Below, in pieces: positions 1 through 7,116 of a DNA stretch of 64,000 nucleotides; position 1 is the first letter of the stretch; every line of letters starts with the position of its first letter. A model generated the notes under the pieces. The model was given only the letters and a program-made list of their open reading frames with translations. It had not been told where the DNA came from and did not search any database. The DNA comes from Clostridium senegalense JC122 (GTDB lineage: Bacteria; Bacillota; Clostridia; Clostridiales; Clostridiaceae). The stretch spans positions 105,668-169,667 of the forward strand of contig NZ_HE611050.1 in NCBI RefSeq assembly GCF_000285575.1. The letters are read 5' to 3'. The position numbers and the translations under genes are program-made.

Positions 1-2
1 GC

Positions 3-113
3 CGTCCGCTAGTTGTGGTGATTATTACTCACTATGTTCCTAATAATACTAAACATATTTTTTTAGGAACAGCTTTGATTACTTTAGGTTTTATTTATAT
101 TTTTTTTAACTGA
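3..113 (+). pseudogene. Possible C-terminal tail of a DMT/EamA-type transporter
   Basis: A plus-strand frame is open from the window edge to a TGA at 111-113 and ends in a hydrophobic, glycine-containing stretch (IFLGTALITLGFIY) that resembles the last transmembrane helix of EamA-type drug/metabolite transporters. The first 50 bases and the bases after the stop also match the MITE-like repeat seen near 10.1 and 12.9 kb, so the frame may be partly or wholly repeat sequence. It may be the end of a real gene starting outside the window. Confidence 0.3.
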
Positions 114-191
114 TAACAAAAATTTGAATTTATTCAATAACTTTAAAATATTTTCTTTTAATCTTTTACTACATTATGTACTAATAAAAAA

Positions 192-755
192 TTATTTTTC
201 TTCTGGCGACTTTAATTCTTCCACCATCTTTTTAAGCTTTATATACTGTTGAGCTGAAAAACTTGTAGCCACAAAAAAGCTACAACCTATCCATGGCATT
301 GCACTGTCCCAAAAACCATCTCCTTTAAACGTATCAGTGAAGATAGCCAACCATTGTATTAAACACCCAATAACAAACAACATTATAGTAATTCTAAGAT
401 GACGACTTTGAATTATTCTTGTATACATATCTATCTTTGAAAACCTGTCACTAAAAATTGATAAATCATTCCCCTCTTCCTTCTTTCTGCGAAAGTAACA
501 CCATTTACCACATTTTAGTACATATTCCCAACCGCAATCCATAAACATTTGAATATACTCTTCCTCTGCTATACCATTTTCTTTAAAATCAAGTTGATAA
601 ACCCACTGATCTGCATCACACTTTTCAAACTGATATTTAGCTCTATTAGTTTTAATAAGACGCCATCCATCTTTATGCTCTTTTTCTAACCAAAATTCTT
701 CCTCTTTGAATTCTGCAATACCAAAGTTTTTCTTTTCTATTTTACATTCCATCAC
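192..755 (-). CDS. DUF2812 domain membrane protein
   Basis: The 187-residue protein has a soluble N-terminal half of about 110 residues rich in Trp, Tyr and acidic residues (FWLEKEHKDGWRLIK, CGWEYV), matching the DUF2812 pattern. Two predicted transmembrane segments follow (about 120-140 and 150-168) and a charged tail. Its start overlaps the end of the PadR gene by 14 bases, so the two are translationally coupled. DUF2812 proteins are typically encoded beside PadR regulators and are thought to act with them at the membrane, but no biochemical function is established. The first two codons are GTG ATG; the ATG is the likely start after AGGAGA. Confidence 0.8.
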   Translation of the reverse strand: MMECKIEKKNFGIAEFKEEEFWLEKEHKDGWRLIKTNRAKYQFEKCDADQWVYQLDFKENGIAEEEYIQMFMDCGWEYVLKCGKWCYFRRKKEEGNDLSIFSDRFSKIDMYTRIIQSRHLRITIMLFVIGCLIQWLAIFTDTFKGDGFWDSAMPWIGCSFFVATSFSAQQYIKLKKMVEELKSPEEK

Positions 756-1068
756 AATATTCTCCTATACTATTCTTATATAAACGTTCAATTCTTTTTA
801 TTTCAATAGCTAGAATTTCCTTTCCCAGTTCCGTAATAATATAACTTTTTCTTTTTTCTTCCTCTTTCACAAAGCGAATCAAACCATCCTTTTCCATCTT
901 TGACAGACTTCCATACATTGTTCCTGCACTTATGATAATCTCTCCATTTGTCATCTTCCCAACCTTCTGTATAATATTGTAACCATGCATTTCACATTGC
1001 AAGCAATACAAAATATAAAATGCTGTCTCTGTCATTGGGATATATACCCTTTTAATTTTATCATTCAT
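742..1068 (-). CDS. PadR family transcriptional regulator
   Basis: This 108-residue winged-helix protein shows the PadR pattern: ETAFYILYCLQ near residue 13, GYNIIQKV, then GTMYGSLSKMEKDGLI, which is the recognition helix and wing entry, and a short C-terminal dimer helix. It should repress its own promoter and the coupled DUF2812 gene. Upstream is a sigma-A promoter overlapped by two dyads that look like its operator. The ribosome site AGAGGTG precedes the ATG. It is the small (subfamily 2) type without a long C-terminal domain. Confidence 0.9.
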   Translation of the reverse strand: MNDKIKRVYIPMTETAFYILYCLQCEMHGYNIIQKVGKMTNGEIIISAGTMYGSLSKMEKDGLIRFVKEEEKRKSYIITELGKEILAIEIKRIERLYKNSIGEYCDGM

Positions 1069-1098
1069 ATTACACCTCTATATATTCCATCTCTATAC

Positions 1099-1153
1099 AT
1101 AGCACTGCTATATATTATAATTACATAGTATCGCACTACTATATACTTGTCAA
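1099..1153 (-). promoter_or_regulatory. Promoter and two dyad operators of the padR operon
   Basis: On the minus strand a perfect TTGACA (1148-1153) and TACTAT (1125-1130) are spaced by 17 bases. A dyad ATAGTA-n6-TACTAT (1125-1142) covers the -10 and spacer, and a second, ATAGCA-n-TGCTAT (1099-1111), lies just downstream. The position and similarity of the two dyads suggest autorepression by the PadR protein. Confidence 0.75.
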
Positions 1154-1265
1154 TTATTAACTTATTTAGAAGTTAATTAAAGATGAAATTCTAAAACATA
1201 ATATCTATTCAATTTTTCAACTCATAATTCATTATATAGTTTGCATTATATTTGAATTGAAAACT

Positions 1266-1307
1266 AAAAAACACCTCAATATCCATTTCTGAATAATGTG
1301 GTGTTCT
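1266..1307 (-). terminator. Cassette hairpin repeat, copy 1
   Basis: First member of the dispersed family. Plus-strand family consensus arms are AAAAAYACCGYAWATTCA and TGAATAATRCGGTRTTTT around a 2-6 base loop. Read on the minus strand this is a GC-capped stem followed by a T run, hence an intrinsic terminator that can also work in the other direction. This copy (ACACC / GGTGT) is 50 bases past the stop of the GNAT gene at 1358. Confidence 0.75.
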
Positions 1308-1357
1308 AAAAAATTATTCAATTTTATTATTTGTCGATTAAATAAGAAATTTACCAA

Positions 1358-1852
1358 TTAGACATCTTCCTTTGATATGCTAAATATGTATTGTTCATTT
1401 CCAAATCTTGAAACTATTTGTTCCAAATTCATGCCAACCTTCTTAAGAAGTTTGCATGAAGCCTTATTCGCAGATTGTGTTTCAGCAATAATTTTTTTTA
1501 TAATTAACTCATAAAAAGCATAGTCGATAATTTTTCTAACAACTTCTTCTGCATAACCATATCCCCAATACTGAGGCATAAATTGATAGGATATCTCCGT
1601 GCTTAAACCATCATGATGTTTATCAAGAGATGCTAATCCAATAATATGGTTATTATCCTTAAGTCTTACAACCCAATAGAAAGAATCATTATTACAAGTG
1701 AGCATATCATTAAAACTACTATTGAAATTTTCATTACTAACAGTCCCACCAAGAAATTTTCTTACTTTTTCGTCAGTGTACAGCTCTTTTATTTTTTCAT
1801 AATCACGCTCTTGTACTTTCACCATCTTACATCTATTTGTTTTTATCACCAT
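1358..1852 (-). CDS. GNAT family N-acetyltransferase (RimJ/RimL type)
   Basis: The protein has the fold of ribosomal-protein-type GNATs: an N-terminal strand with TNRCKMVKVQERDYEKI, a central strand HIIGLASLDKH, the acetyl-CoA loop around QYWGYGYAEEVVRKII (Q/R-x-x-G-x-G/A class), and the C-terminal ANKASCKLLKKVGM motif. It would transfer acetyl groups to an amine of a protein or small molecule; the substrate cannot be inferred. I chose the start after GGGGGATT rather than the longer frame to 1873. It stands alone, with the family hairpin downstream. Confidence 0.85.
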   Translation of the reverse strand: MVIKTNRCKMVKVQERDYEKIKELYTDEKVRKFLGGTVSNENFNSSFNDMLTCNNDSFYWVVRLKDNNHIIGLASLDKHHDGLSTEISYQFMPQYWGYGYAEEVVRKIIDYAFYELIIKKIIAETQSANKASCKLLKKVGMNLEQIVSRFGNEQYIFSISKEDV

Positions 1853-1960
1853 AATCCCCCAATTACACTTCACTTAAACTTACTACTCTGACTTAATTAA
1901 TGTTTATTTAAGTAACATGCATAATATTTTTACTTTCTAAAATCGTATTATTCAACTTAA

Positions 1961-2482
1961 CTATTTCATTCTTTTAAGTGTTTCATCCACTGAAATACAC
2001 TCTGCATATCTACCATTCCACATATATTCATTGTAATATTTATAACTTTGCTCCGCTGACATAAATTTATTATCTGCTGTTGTATTTGCATATGCTGGAA
2101 CTATAATATTAAATCCATGTTCAAATCCACATTTTATAGTAGCATCAATACAGTAATCTGTTTGCAATCCTACAATGATTATATTTTCTTCACCTTTGTC
2201 TATTAAATATTCTAATAAGCCTATCCCTTTAAATGCACTATTAACAACTTTATCAAATATTTTCTCTTTATTTATTGGTTTAAATTTTTCATATATCTCC
2301 AACCCATCATTTCCTTTTGTTAGCTCATTTCCTATCCCATCATCATGACGTACATATATTACTTCAACATTATTTAACCTAGCCTGATTTATTATTTTTT
2401 TAACATTAGATACAAACATATCAAATTTATATAATTTTTCGTTTATTATTAGCTTTTGTGTATCGATAATTAATAAAACCAT
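1961..2482 (-). CDS. Isochorismatase-like cysteine hydrolase
   Basis: The 173-residue protein starts VLLIIDTQKLI, giving the catalytic Asp of the isochorismatase fold. It continues with YVRHDDGIGNEL, the GIGLLEYL region and VGLQTDYCIDATIKCGFEHGF, which carries the nucleophilic Cys and the usual ATxx-A-xx-G-F pattern. This group hydrolyses amides such as nicotinamide, carbamoyl compounds or isochorismate. Context does not reveal the substrate. AGGAGAAAAA precedes the ATG. It is followed by the hydrolase at 2584 upstream, about 100 bases away, in the same direction. Confidence 0.85.
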   Translation of the reverse strand: MVLLIIDTQKLIINEKLYKFDMFVSNVKKIINQARLNNVEVIYVRHDDGIGNELTKGNDGLEIYEKFKPINKEKIFDKVVNSAFKGIGLLEYLIDKGEENIIIVGLQTDYCIDATIKCGFEHGFNIIVPAYANTTADNKFMSAEQSYKYYNEYMWNGRYAECISVDETLKRMK

Positions 2483-2583
2483 TTTTTCTCCTTTTCAAAT
2501 TCCCATTTATGCCTTTAACAAAGGTAGCATATTTTGTAAATATAAAATCATTAAAACTTTTAAAATTATTTAAATTAAATTTA

Positions 2584-3558
2584 TTAATATAAATCTACAT
2601 TAGTCTTTTCTTTATTATTAATGTCTATCAGAGCATCAAAAAATAAATCAGGTTGATCTATCATTGTCATATGTCCAGCACTAGGTATTAAATATAATTT
2701 TTTATACGGTGCATTCATTTTTTCAAAGTATTTTTCAGCAATAACATAAGGAGTTTGCCAATCATTTTCACCTAGAATATAATACATTGGCACTTTATAT
2801 TCTTTAGATTCAGAATTTAAATCAAACTGAAATAGAAATGCCAACAAATTTTTATTTGCTTTGCTCCCTTTAATTGCTGCAGAAATATCAGAAAACTTTA
2901 AAATAGGACTTTTAAATACAGATATAAGCATAGAAAAACTTAGATTTACAGCTAAATTATATTTTCCCTGAATTTTACGTATGTTCATACACTTCTTCAT
3001 AAAATTATCGTCAAATTTGTCCCCTGGATATTCCCCTAAAGCTTTCAGCTTTTTTAAATCTTTTTTATCGTTACACTGTATAATTAACTCCTTAGCTTTT
3101 TCATAACCAACTCGCTCATTTTCAATCATATTGATAACTTGCCCAACTCCAATATAATAAGCTACTTCTTCTGGGTATTGTTTTATAAATATACTACCTA
3201 AAGCACTTCCCCAAGAATGACCAAGTATTATTATTTTTTCCCTATTATATTTCTTCTTTAAATATTGAACAACTTCAAATAGGTCTTTTATCATCACTTC
3301 AATTGTAGGATACTTATCTTTATTCTTTGTAAGAGTCTTTCCAGTTCCACGTTGATCCCAATGAACTACTGTAAAAACGTCTTCCCATTTTTCTTGAAAC
3401 ATATATGCAAATAATGATTCTGCACTTCCTGGACCACCATGTAAAAATAACATTACTGGATTATTATAATTTGTACCAGAATGAAATAAATATTGCTTAA
3501 TTCCATTAATGCATACATATTCCTCAGAATAAATTAGTCTATTGGGCTTATTTTTCAT
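2584..3558 (-). CDS. Alpha/beta hydrolase, proline iminopeptidase-like
   Basis: This 324-residue alpha/beta hydrolase has the oxyanion motif HGGPGSAES near residue 40, WDQRGTGKT near 68, the nucleophile elbow GHSWGS near 114, the acid in GENDWQTP near 264, and the catalytic His in AGHM near 295, with a helical cap between about 130 and 240. HGGPG plus DQRG is typical of prolyl aminopeptidases and related esterases. The absence of a signal peptide places it in the cytoplasm. AAGGAGAG precedes the ATG. Substrate is unknown. Confidence 0.85.
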   Translation of the reverse strand: MKNKPNRLIYSEEYVCINGIKQYLFHSGTNYNNPVMLFLHGGPGSAESLFAYMFQEKWEDVFTVVHWDQRGTGKTLTKNKDKYPTIEVMIKDLFEVVQYLKKKYNREKIIILGHSWGSALGSIFIKQYPEEVAYYIGVGQVINMIENERVGYEKAKELIIQCNDKKDLKKLKALGEYPGDKFDDNFMKKCMNIRKIQGKYNLAVNLSFSMLISVFKSPILKFSDISAAIKGSKANKNLLAFLFQFDLNSESKEYKVPMYYILGENDWQTPYVIAEKYFEKMNAPYKKLYLIPSAGHMTMIDQPDLFFDALIDINNKEKTNVDLY

Positions 3559-3791
3559 AATTTTAACTCTCCTTTTAACATTGCCATAACTTAATTATTA
3601 GTAATTATATCACACACTCATGTTAATCAATGGTTATTTTACTAATAAATATAAGCTTTTCTCACTTTTTAACACCAAGTTATTCAGTTTTTAAATATCA
3701 TTATTCATATTCATATTTTCAAAAATCGTTACATATTTTGTGGAGATTTTTAAACAACATTTTACTTTATATTTTATTTAAATTGTGACAT

Positions 3792-3830
3792 AAAAATACC
3801 GCATATTCAGTTTAGAATAGTACGGTATTT
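3792..3830 (-). terminator. Cassette hairpin repeat, copy 2
   Basis: Arms ATACCGCATATTC and GAATAGTACGGTAT; the loop AGTTTA is shared almost exactly with copy 3. It lies 112 bases after the stop of the small membrane protein at 3943. The rest of the 384-base gap (3559-3942) is the AT-rich spacer of the same repeat; I see no gene in it. Confidence 0.75.
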
Positions 3831-3942
3831 CTAATAATTTATTTAATTTTATAGTTTAGTTGCTAAATGTGAATATTATACCCTACTGGCCACATATTTC
3901 AGATATTTTTATTTCCGTTGTATACTAAACTAACTTCAAAGG

Positions 3943-4206
3943 TTACTGAATTGCTTTTTTTCTCTTACTCTTTTCATTAATAAAATAAACTGCCAATAAA
4001 ATCAATAAAGAAGTCCAATATATTATATTAATGATTGTTTGTGATGTTCCACCTACATTACTATATATGCCAAAAGATTTTCTATAAAAAATTCCTGTAA
4101 TAGCCATCATAACTATAAGTAAATTAAAACTCTTTTTATCTTTACTAAATTTAATTATAAAATATATTCCTATGATAATAAAAAGTAAAATTGTACCATA
4201 ATCCAT
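3943..4206 (-). CDS. Small membrane protein of unknown function
   Basis: Starting at the ATG preceded by AAGGGAGGATATTGTT, the product is 87 residues with three predicted transmembrane segments (about 5-23, 30-48, 57-75) and a Lys/Arg-rich C-terminus (NEKSKRKKAIQ). I do not recognise a family. It is a single-gene unit bracketed by hairpin copies 2 and 3. Confidence 0.65.
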   Translation of the reverse strand: MDYGTILLFIIIGIYFIIKFSKDKKSFNLLIVMMAITGIFYRKSFGIYSNVGGTSQTIINIIYWTSLLILLAVYFINEKSKRKKAIQ

Positions 4207-4250
4207 AACAATATCCTCCCTTCTAAACGCATTCATTACCATTATTAATT

Positions 4251-4275
4251 AATTATAACATATTTTTCAAACTTG
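4251..4275 (-). promoter_or_regulatory. Repeat-borne extended -10 promoter
   Basis: On the minus strand the sequence reads AAATATGTTATAATT: a TATAAT -10 (4252-4257) with the TGn extension, as in the other copies of the composite repeat. It lies about 45 bases before the start of the membrane protein gene at 4206. No good -35 is visible. Confidence 0.6.
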
Positions 4276-4338
4276 TATTATGTAATCTTTAAAAACACTT
4301 TTTATTAATTACTGTGTCATTTAATTGAATTATGAAAT

Positions 4339-4379
4339 AAAAAACACCGCATATTTAGTTTAGAATAGTACGGTATTTT
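4339..4379 (-). terminator. Cassette hairpin repeat, copy 3
   Basis: Arms ACACCGCATATTTA and GAATAGTACGGTAT. It lies 21 bases past the stop of the 68-residue frame at 4401. The 125 bases from here to the promoter at 4251 align over their whole length with 5099-5227. Confidence 0.8.
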
Positions 4380-4400
4380 AAGAAACTATTTATTTTTCAA

Positions 4401-4607
4401 TTATAAAATTAGATAAAAGTTATTCCCATAACTTGAATGTTGTATATCATATATATTAACCTTCTTTAAAAATGGAAACACATTTTTCACACATCTTTTT
4501 AGACCGTGGATTATATTTTTAAATACTTCCTGTAATGTACATATATTGGCAAGAGCATTACAATACCTTAAATCTAGTTTAAGAATTTCCAACAAAGTAT
4601 CCCCCAC
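4401..4607 (-). CDS. Hypothetical 68-residue protein
   Basis: The frame starts with GTG and lacks a convincing ribosome site. The product is hydrophobic, with a Cys-containing middle (LRYCNALANICTLQ) and a basic stretch (GLKRCVKNVFPFLKK). I recognise no family. Support comes mainly from the hairpin just past its stop, which is where real genes of this region end. It could be the tail of a decayed gene. Confidence 0.35.
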   Translation of the reverse strand: MGDTLLEILKLDLRYCNALANICTLQEVFKNIIHGLKRCVKNVFPFLKKVNIYDIQHSSYGNNFYLIL

Positions 4608-4669
4608 TATATAAAATAAATAATTTTTATTTCACATTTTCTTCAAACTAAGCACAATAAAAATTAAAA

Positions 4670-5017
4670 CTAATCAAAAAACTTTCCCTTATAAAAATTC
4701 TCATTGCCAAGTTTCTTTGCCGTTAGCCTGAACATGACGCAGCCATCTGGACATACAATGTCTTTGCTATATTTGCCATCGCCTCCAATGTTCTCTAAAT
4801 CTCCGCCACTTCTGACCGACTCCATGATTGGGAACATAATCATCATGACCTTAGAACAGATACCTTGTCCATCCGCATTTATTGGGCAGCCATAAGTGCA
4901 GGTATACTTGTCCCCGACTTCCTCACCGTTTCGGCAGTATCGCTCTGTATGGTCACTGCGAAGAAACCCAGTTACCTCAATTTCAAATTCGTACTCCTCA
5001 TCATACCACTTTTTCAT
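4670..5017 (-). CDS. TIGR04076-like small protein
   Basis: The 115-residue protein has an N-terminal beta-rich region followed by a cysteine-bearing pattern (CTYGCPI, GQGICSK), a hydrophobic helix MMIMFPIMESVRSGG, and a C-terminal CPDGCVMFRLTAKK, matching the layout of TIGR04076 proteins, which have no known function. Base composition is clearly richer in G and C than its neighbours, a sign of recent acquisition. GGAGGTTAATC precedes the ATG. It carries the full conserved leader of the cassette repeat. Confidence 0.7.
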   Translation of the reverse strand: MKKWYDEEYEFEIEVTGFLRSDHTERYCRNGEEVGDKYTCTYGCPINADGQGICSKVMMIMFPIMESVRSGGDLENIGGDGKYSKDIVCPDGCVMFRLTAKKLGNENFYKGKFFD

Positions 5018-5032
5018 GATTAACCTCCAAAT

Positions 5033-5120
5033 TTCTGTTTATCTGTATCTCTCATACAAATAATTTTTATTTAAAATTTTCCTATTATCATGATTCAATC
5101 ATAACATATTTTGTAAATAT
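5033..5120 (-). promoter_or_regulatory. Full leader and promoter module of the cassette repeat (copy D)
   Basis: Minus-strand extended -10 TGTTATGAT (near 5099-5107) followed by the conserved 5' leader, which contains TTATTTGTATGAGAGATACA and GATAAACAGAAATTTGGAGG leading into the ribosome site of the gene at 5017. The same leader precedes unrelated genes at 19757, 23372 and 56025. Confidence 0.7.
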
Positions 5121-5186
5121 CAAACTATTTAGTTTTCAAAGAACACTTTTTATTAATTACTTCGTCATTTAATTGAATTATGATAT

Positions 5187-5227
5187 AAAAAATACCGCAT
5201 ATTCACCTTAGAATAGTACGGTATTTT
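5187..5227 (-). terminator. Cassette hairpin repeat, copy 4
   Basis: Arms ATACCGCATATTCA and GAATAGTACGGTAT with a very short loop. It is 174 bases past the histidine kinase stop but only 36 bases past the stop of a short coding remnant at 5263, so it probably belonged to a lost gene. Confidence 0.75.
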
Positions 5228-5262
5228 ATAAAATCCACCCTTTAAACTATACATTTCATTAA

Positions 5263-5345
5263 TTAAGTGTTTTTTCTATACTGTTTGCTTAAGTTCTTAA
5301 TTAGATTAAATGCTCTAAGATTATATTTTTCAAAATATAATAATT
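5263..5345 (-). pseudogene. Possible short gene remnant
   Basis: A 26-codon minus frame ends RAFNLIKNLSKQYRKNT, coding-like in composition, with its TAA at 5263-5265 and hairpin copy 4 just beyond. This matches the usual gene-end geometry here, but it is short and has no recognised homologue. Confidence 0.25.
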
Positions 5346-5400
5346 ATTTATCATTAAAATTAACAGAAAATTTTAAGACAACAAATACTATCTCTTATAC

Positions 5401-6429
5401 CTATAAATCAATAATCTTAAGAAATATCAATGCAATTTCAAAACCTTTAGTATACTTCTCATTTAATTCTAGCTTTATTTTTAATCCTTCTGATACTTGT
5501 TTTGCTAGATATAAGCCCATTCCTGTAGAATTTTTTCTTTGTTCTCCAACCATACCAGTAAAGCCTTTTTCAAATATAAATGGTAAATCATAAGGTTTAA
5601 CTCCAATTCCATTGTCTCTTATATTTAGCTTTATGTATTTCTCATTTTCAACTGAAGTAATAACTATTTTTGCCTCAGTTTCTTCGACATCTGTGTACTT
5701 AATTGCATTGCTAATTATTTGTCTTATTATAAATTGCATACCTCGTTTATCAGATACAACCTTAAAGTCACCAACATTTAAACTTACGTCTATACCTTTT
5801 TCCTGTAATATTACTTTATATTCTTCAATTACTTCTGCACAATTATCATATAATGAAATTTCTTTAAAAAAGTAATCTTTACAAGTAGATTTTAATCTTG
5901 CATAATATAGCATTCTTTCTATATCTTCTTGCATTTTTGTTCTTACATATTGCAATCTTTTATATGCTAATTGTGATATTTCATCTTTTCTATTATCTAA
6001 TACAAAGGTCATTAATCCTAATGGTGTTTTTATTTCATGTGCCCAAGCTTCTACGTATTCCTCGTATTCATCTATTCCTTGCTTATAAGTATTTATAGTA
6101 CTTTGATTTTCTCTTAAAATTCCACCTATTTTTCTAATTACATTACCTTCTTCATAATTAAATAAGTTTATAATTTGATTTTCATTATTTATAGTAGGCT
6201 CATTTAAATAGTTATAAATTGCATCTTCTCTTTTTAAATCATTTTTGTACAGAATAAATGCTATAGCACAATACAAAATCATTGACCCAATTATCATTGT
6301 AGGAAAAATATAACGAAAAGCCTTATCATTGCTAAGCCACAACAGTCCACCAAATATAAAATTTAATATAAGTATAACAATGATCCAAAGTCTATTTTTT
6401 ATTAATATTCCTCTTATCTTTTTAATCAT
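5401..6429 (-). CDS. BceS-type intramembrane-sensing histidine kinase
   Basis: The 342-residue kinase has two transmembrane helices close together (about 13-31 and 37-58) with almost no extracellular loop, as in kinases that sense peptide antibiotics through a partner ABC transporter. The H-box is HEIKTPLGLM near residue 132, the N-box NAIKYTD near 240, G1 DNGIGV and G2 GMGLYLAKQV. It would phosphorylate the response regulator encoded just upstream, whose stop it overlaps by 8 bases. It is the last gene of the ATPase-permease-regulator-kinase operon. Confidence 0.92.
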   Translation of the reverse strand: MIKKIRGILIKNRLWIIVILILNFIFGGLLWLSNDKAFRYIFPTMIIGSMILYCAIAFILYKNDLKREDAIYNYLNEPTINNENQIINLFNYEEGNVIRKIGGILRENQSTINTYKQGIDEYEEYVEAWAHEIKTPLGLMTFVLDNRKDEISQLAYKRLQYVRTKMQEDIERMLYYARLKSTCKDYFFKEISLYDNCAEVIEEYKVILQEKGIDVSLNVGDFKVVSDKRGMQFIIRQIISNAIKYTDVEETEAKIVITSVENEKYIKLNIRDNGIGVKPYDLPFIFEKGFTGMVGEQRKNSTGMGLYLAKQVSEGLKIKLELNEKYTKGFEIALIFLKIIDL

Positions 6430-7105
6430 TGTTTTCTCCTATAGGCTCTAAGGAATACCCCTTTCCTCTAATTGTATTTATCTTATAATTAGTATCTAAT
6501 TTATGTAAAGATTTCTTTAGCCTTGTCATATTTACATGAAGAGCATTTTCATCAATATATTTTGTTGTACCCCAAAGCTTATTTAATAACATTTTCTTAG
6601 TTACAAGTTCCTTATAATTCTCAAGTAGTAACTCCATTATCTTCCCTTGATTTTCAGGTAAGATAGCAACCTTCCCTTTAATGTTTATTGTATACGTTTG
6701 TAAATCTAAGCTTACATCCTTTATTTCTACAAAATGCCTTCTATCCTCTAAACGACGAAGCAAATTAGTTATTCTTGCTAACAAACGTTCTTTATGACAA
6801 GGCTTGTTTATATATTCATCTGCGCCAATATCAAGGGCATGTAACTCATCCTTCATTTGATCACGCCCTGTTAAAACAAGTATTGGAACATTACTTTTAT
6901 TTCTAATTCCCTTACATATTTCAAAGCCAGATATTTCTGGTAAATTTAAGTCTAATAATACAAGGTCTGGTGAAGCAGCTATAATATTATCTACCACATT
7001 AGAAAATTTAATTATAGAAAAGGTATCATATCCTTCCTTCTCTAAAATATACTGGAGCTCTTCTCTCATAAAAAGCTCATCTTCTACAATTACAATCTTC
7101 TTCAC
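6422..7105 (-). CDS. BceR-type OmpR family response regulator
   Basis: The receiver domain has the acidic pair in IVEDELF, phosphorylation Asp in PDLVLLDLNLP near residue 51, Thr in VLVLTGR, and Lys in YINKPC. It is followed by a winged-helix DNA-binding domain ending NTIRGKGYSLEP. Expected targets are the transporter genes of the same operon. I chose the GTG at 7105 (AGGGGTGATAATA before GTG AAG AAG), three codons inside the longest frame. It ends inside the start of the kinase gene. Confidence 0.92.
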   Translation of the reverse strand: MKKIVIVEDELFMREELQYILEKEGYDTFSIIKFSNVVDNIIAASPDLVLLDLNLPEISGFEICKGIRNKSNVPILVLTGRDQMKDELHALDIGADEYINKPCHKERLLARITNLLRRLEDRRHFVEIKDVSLDLQTYTINIKGKVAILPENQGKIMELLLENYKELVTKKMLLNKLWGTTKYIDENALHVNMTRLKKSLHKLDTNYKINTIRGKGYSLEPIGENND

Positions 7106-7116
7106 TATTATCACCC

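Noticed and set aside
5267-5593. Plus-strand ORF overlapping the histidine kinase
   Set aside because: It is antisense to a clear kinase gene, lacks a ribosome site and has a composition typical of a shadow frame.
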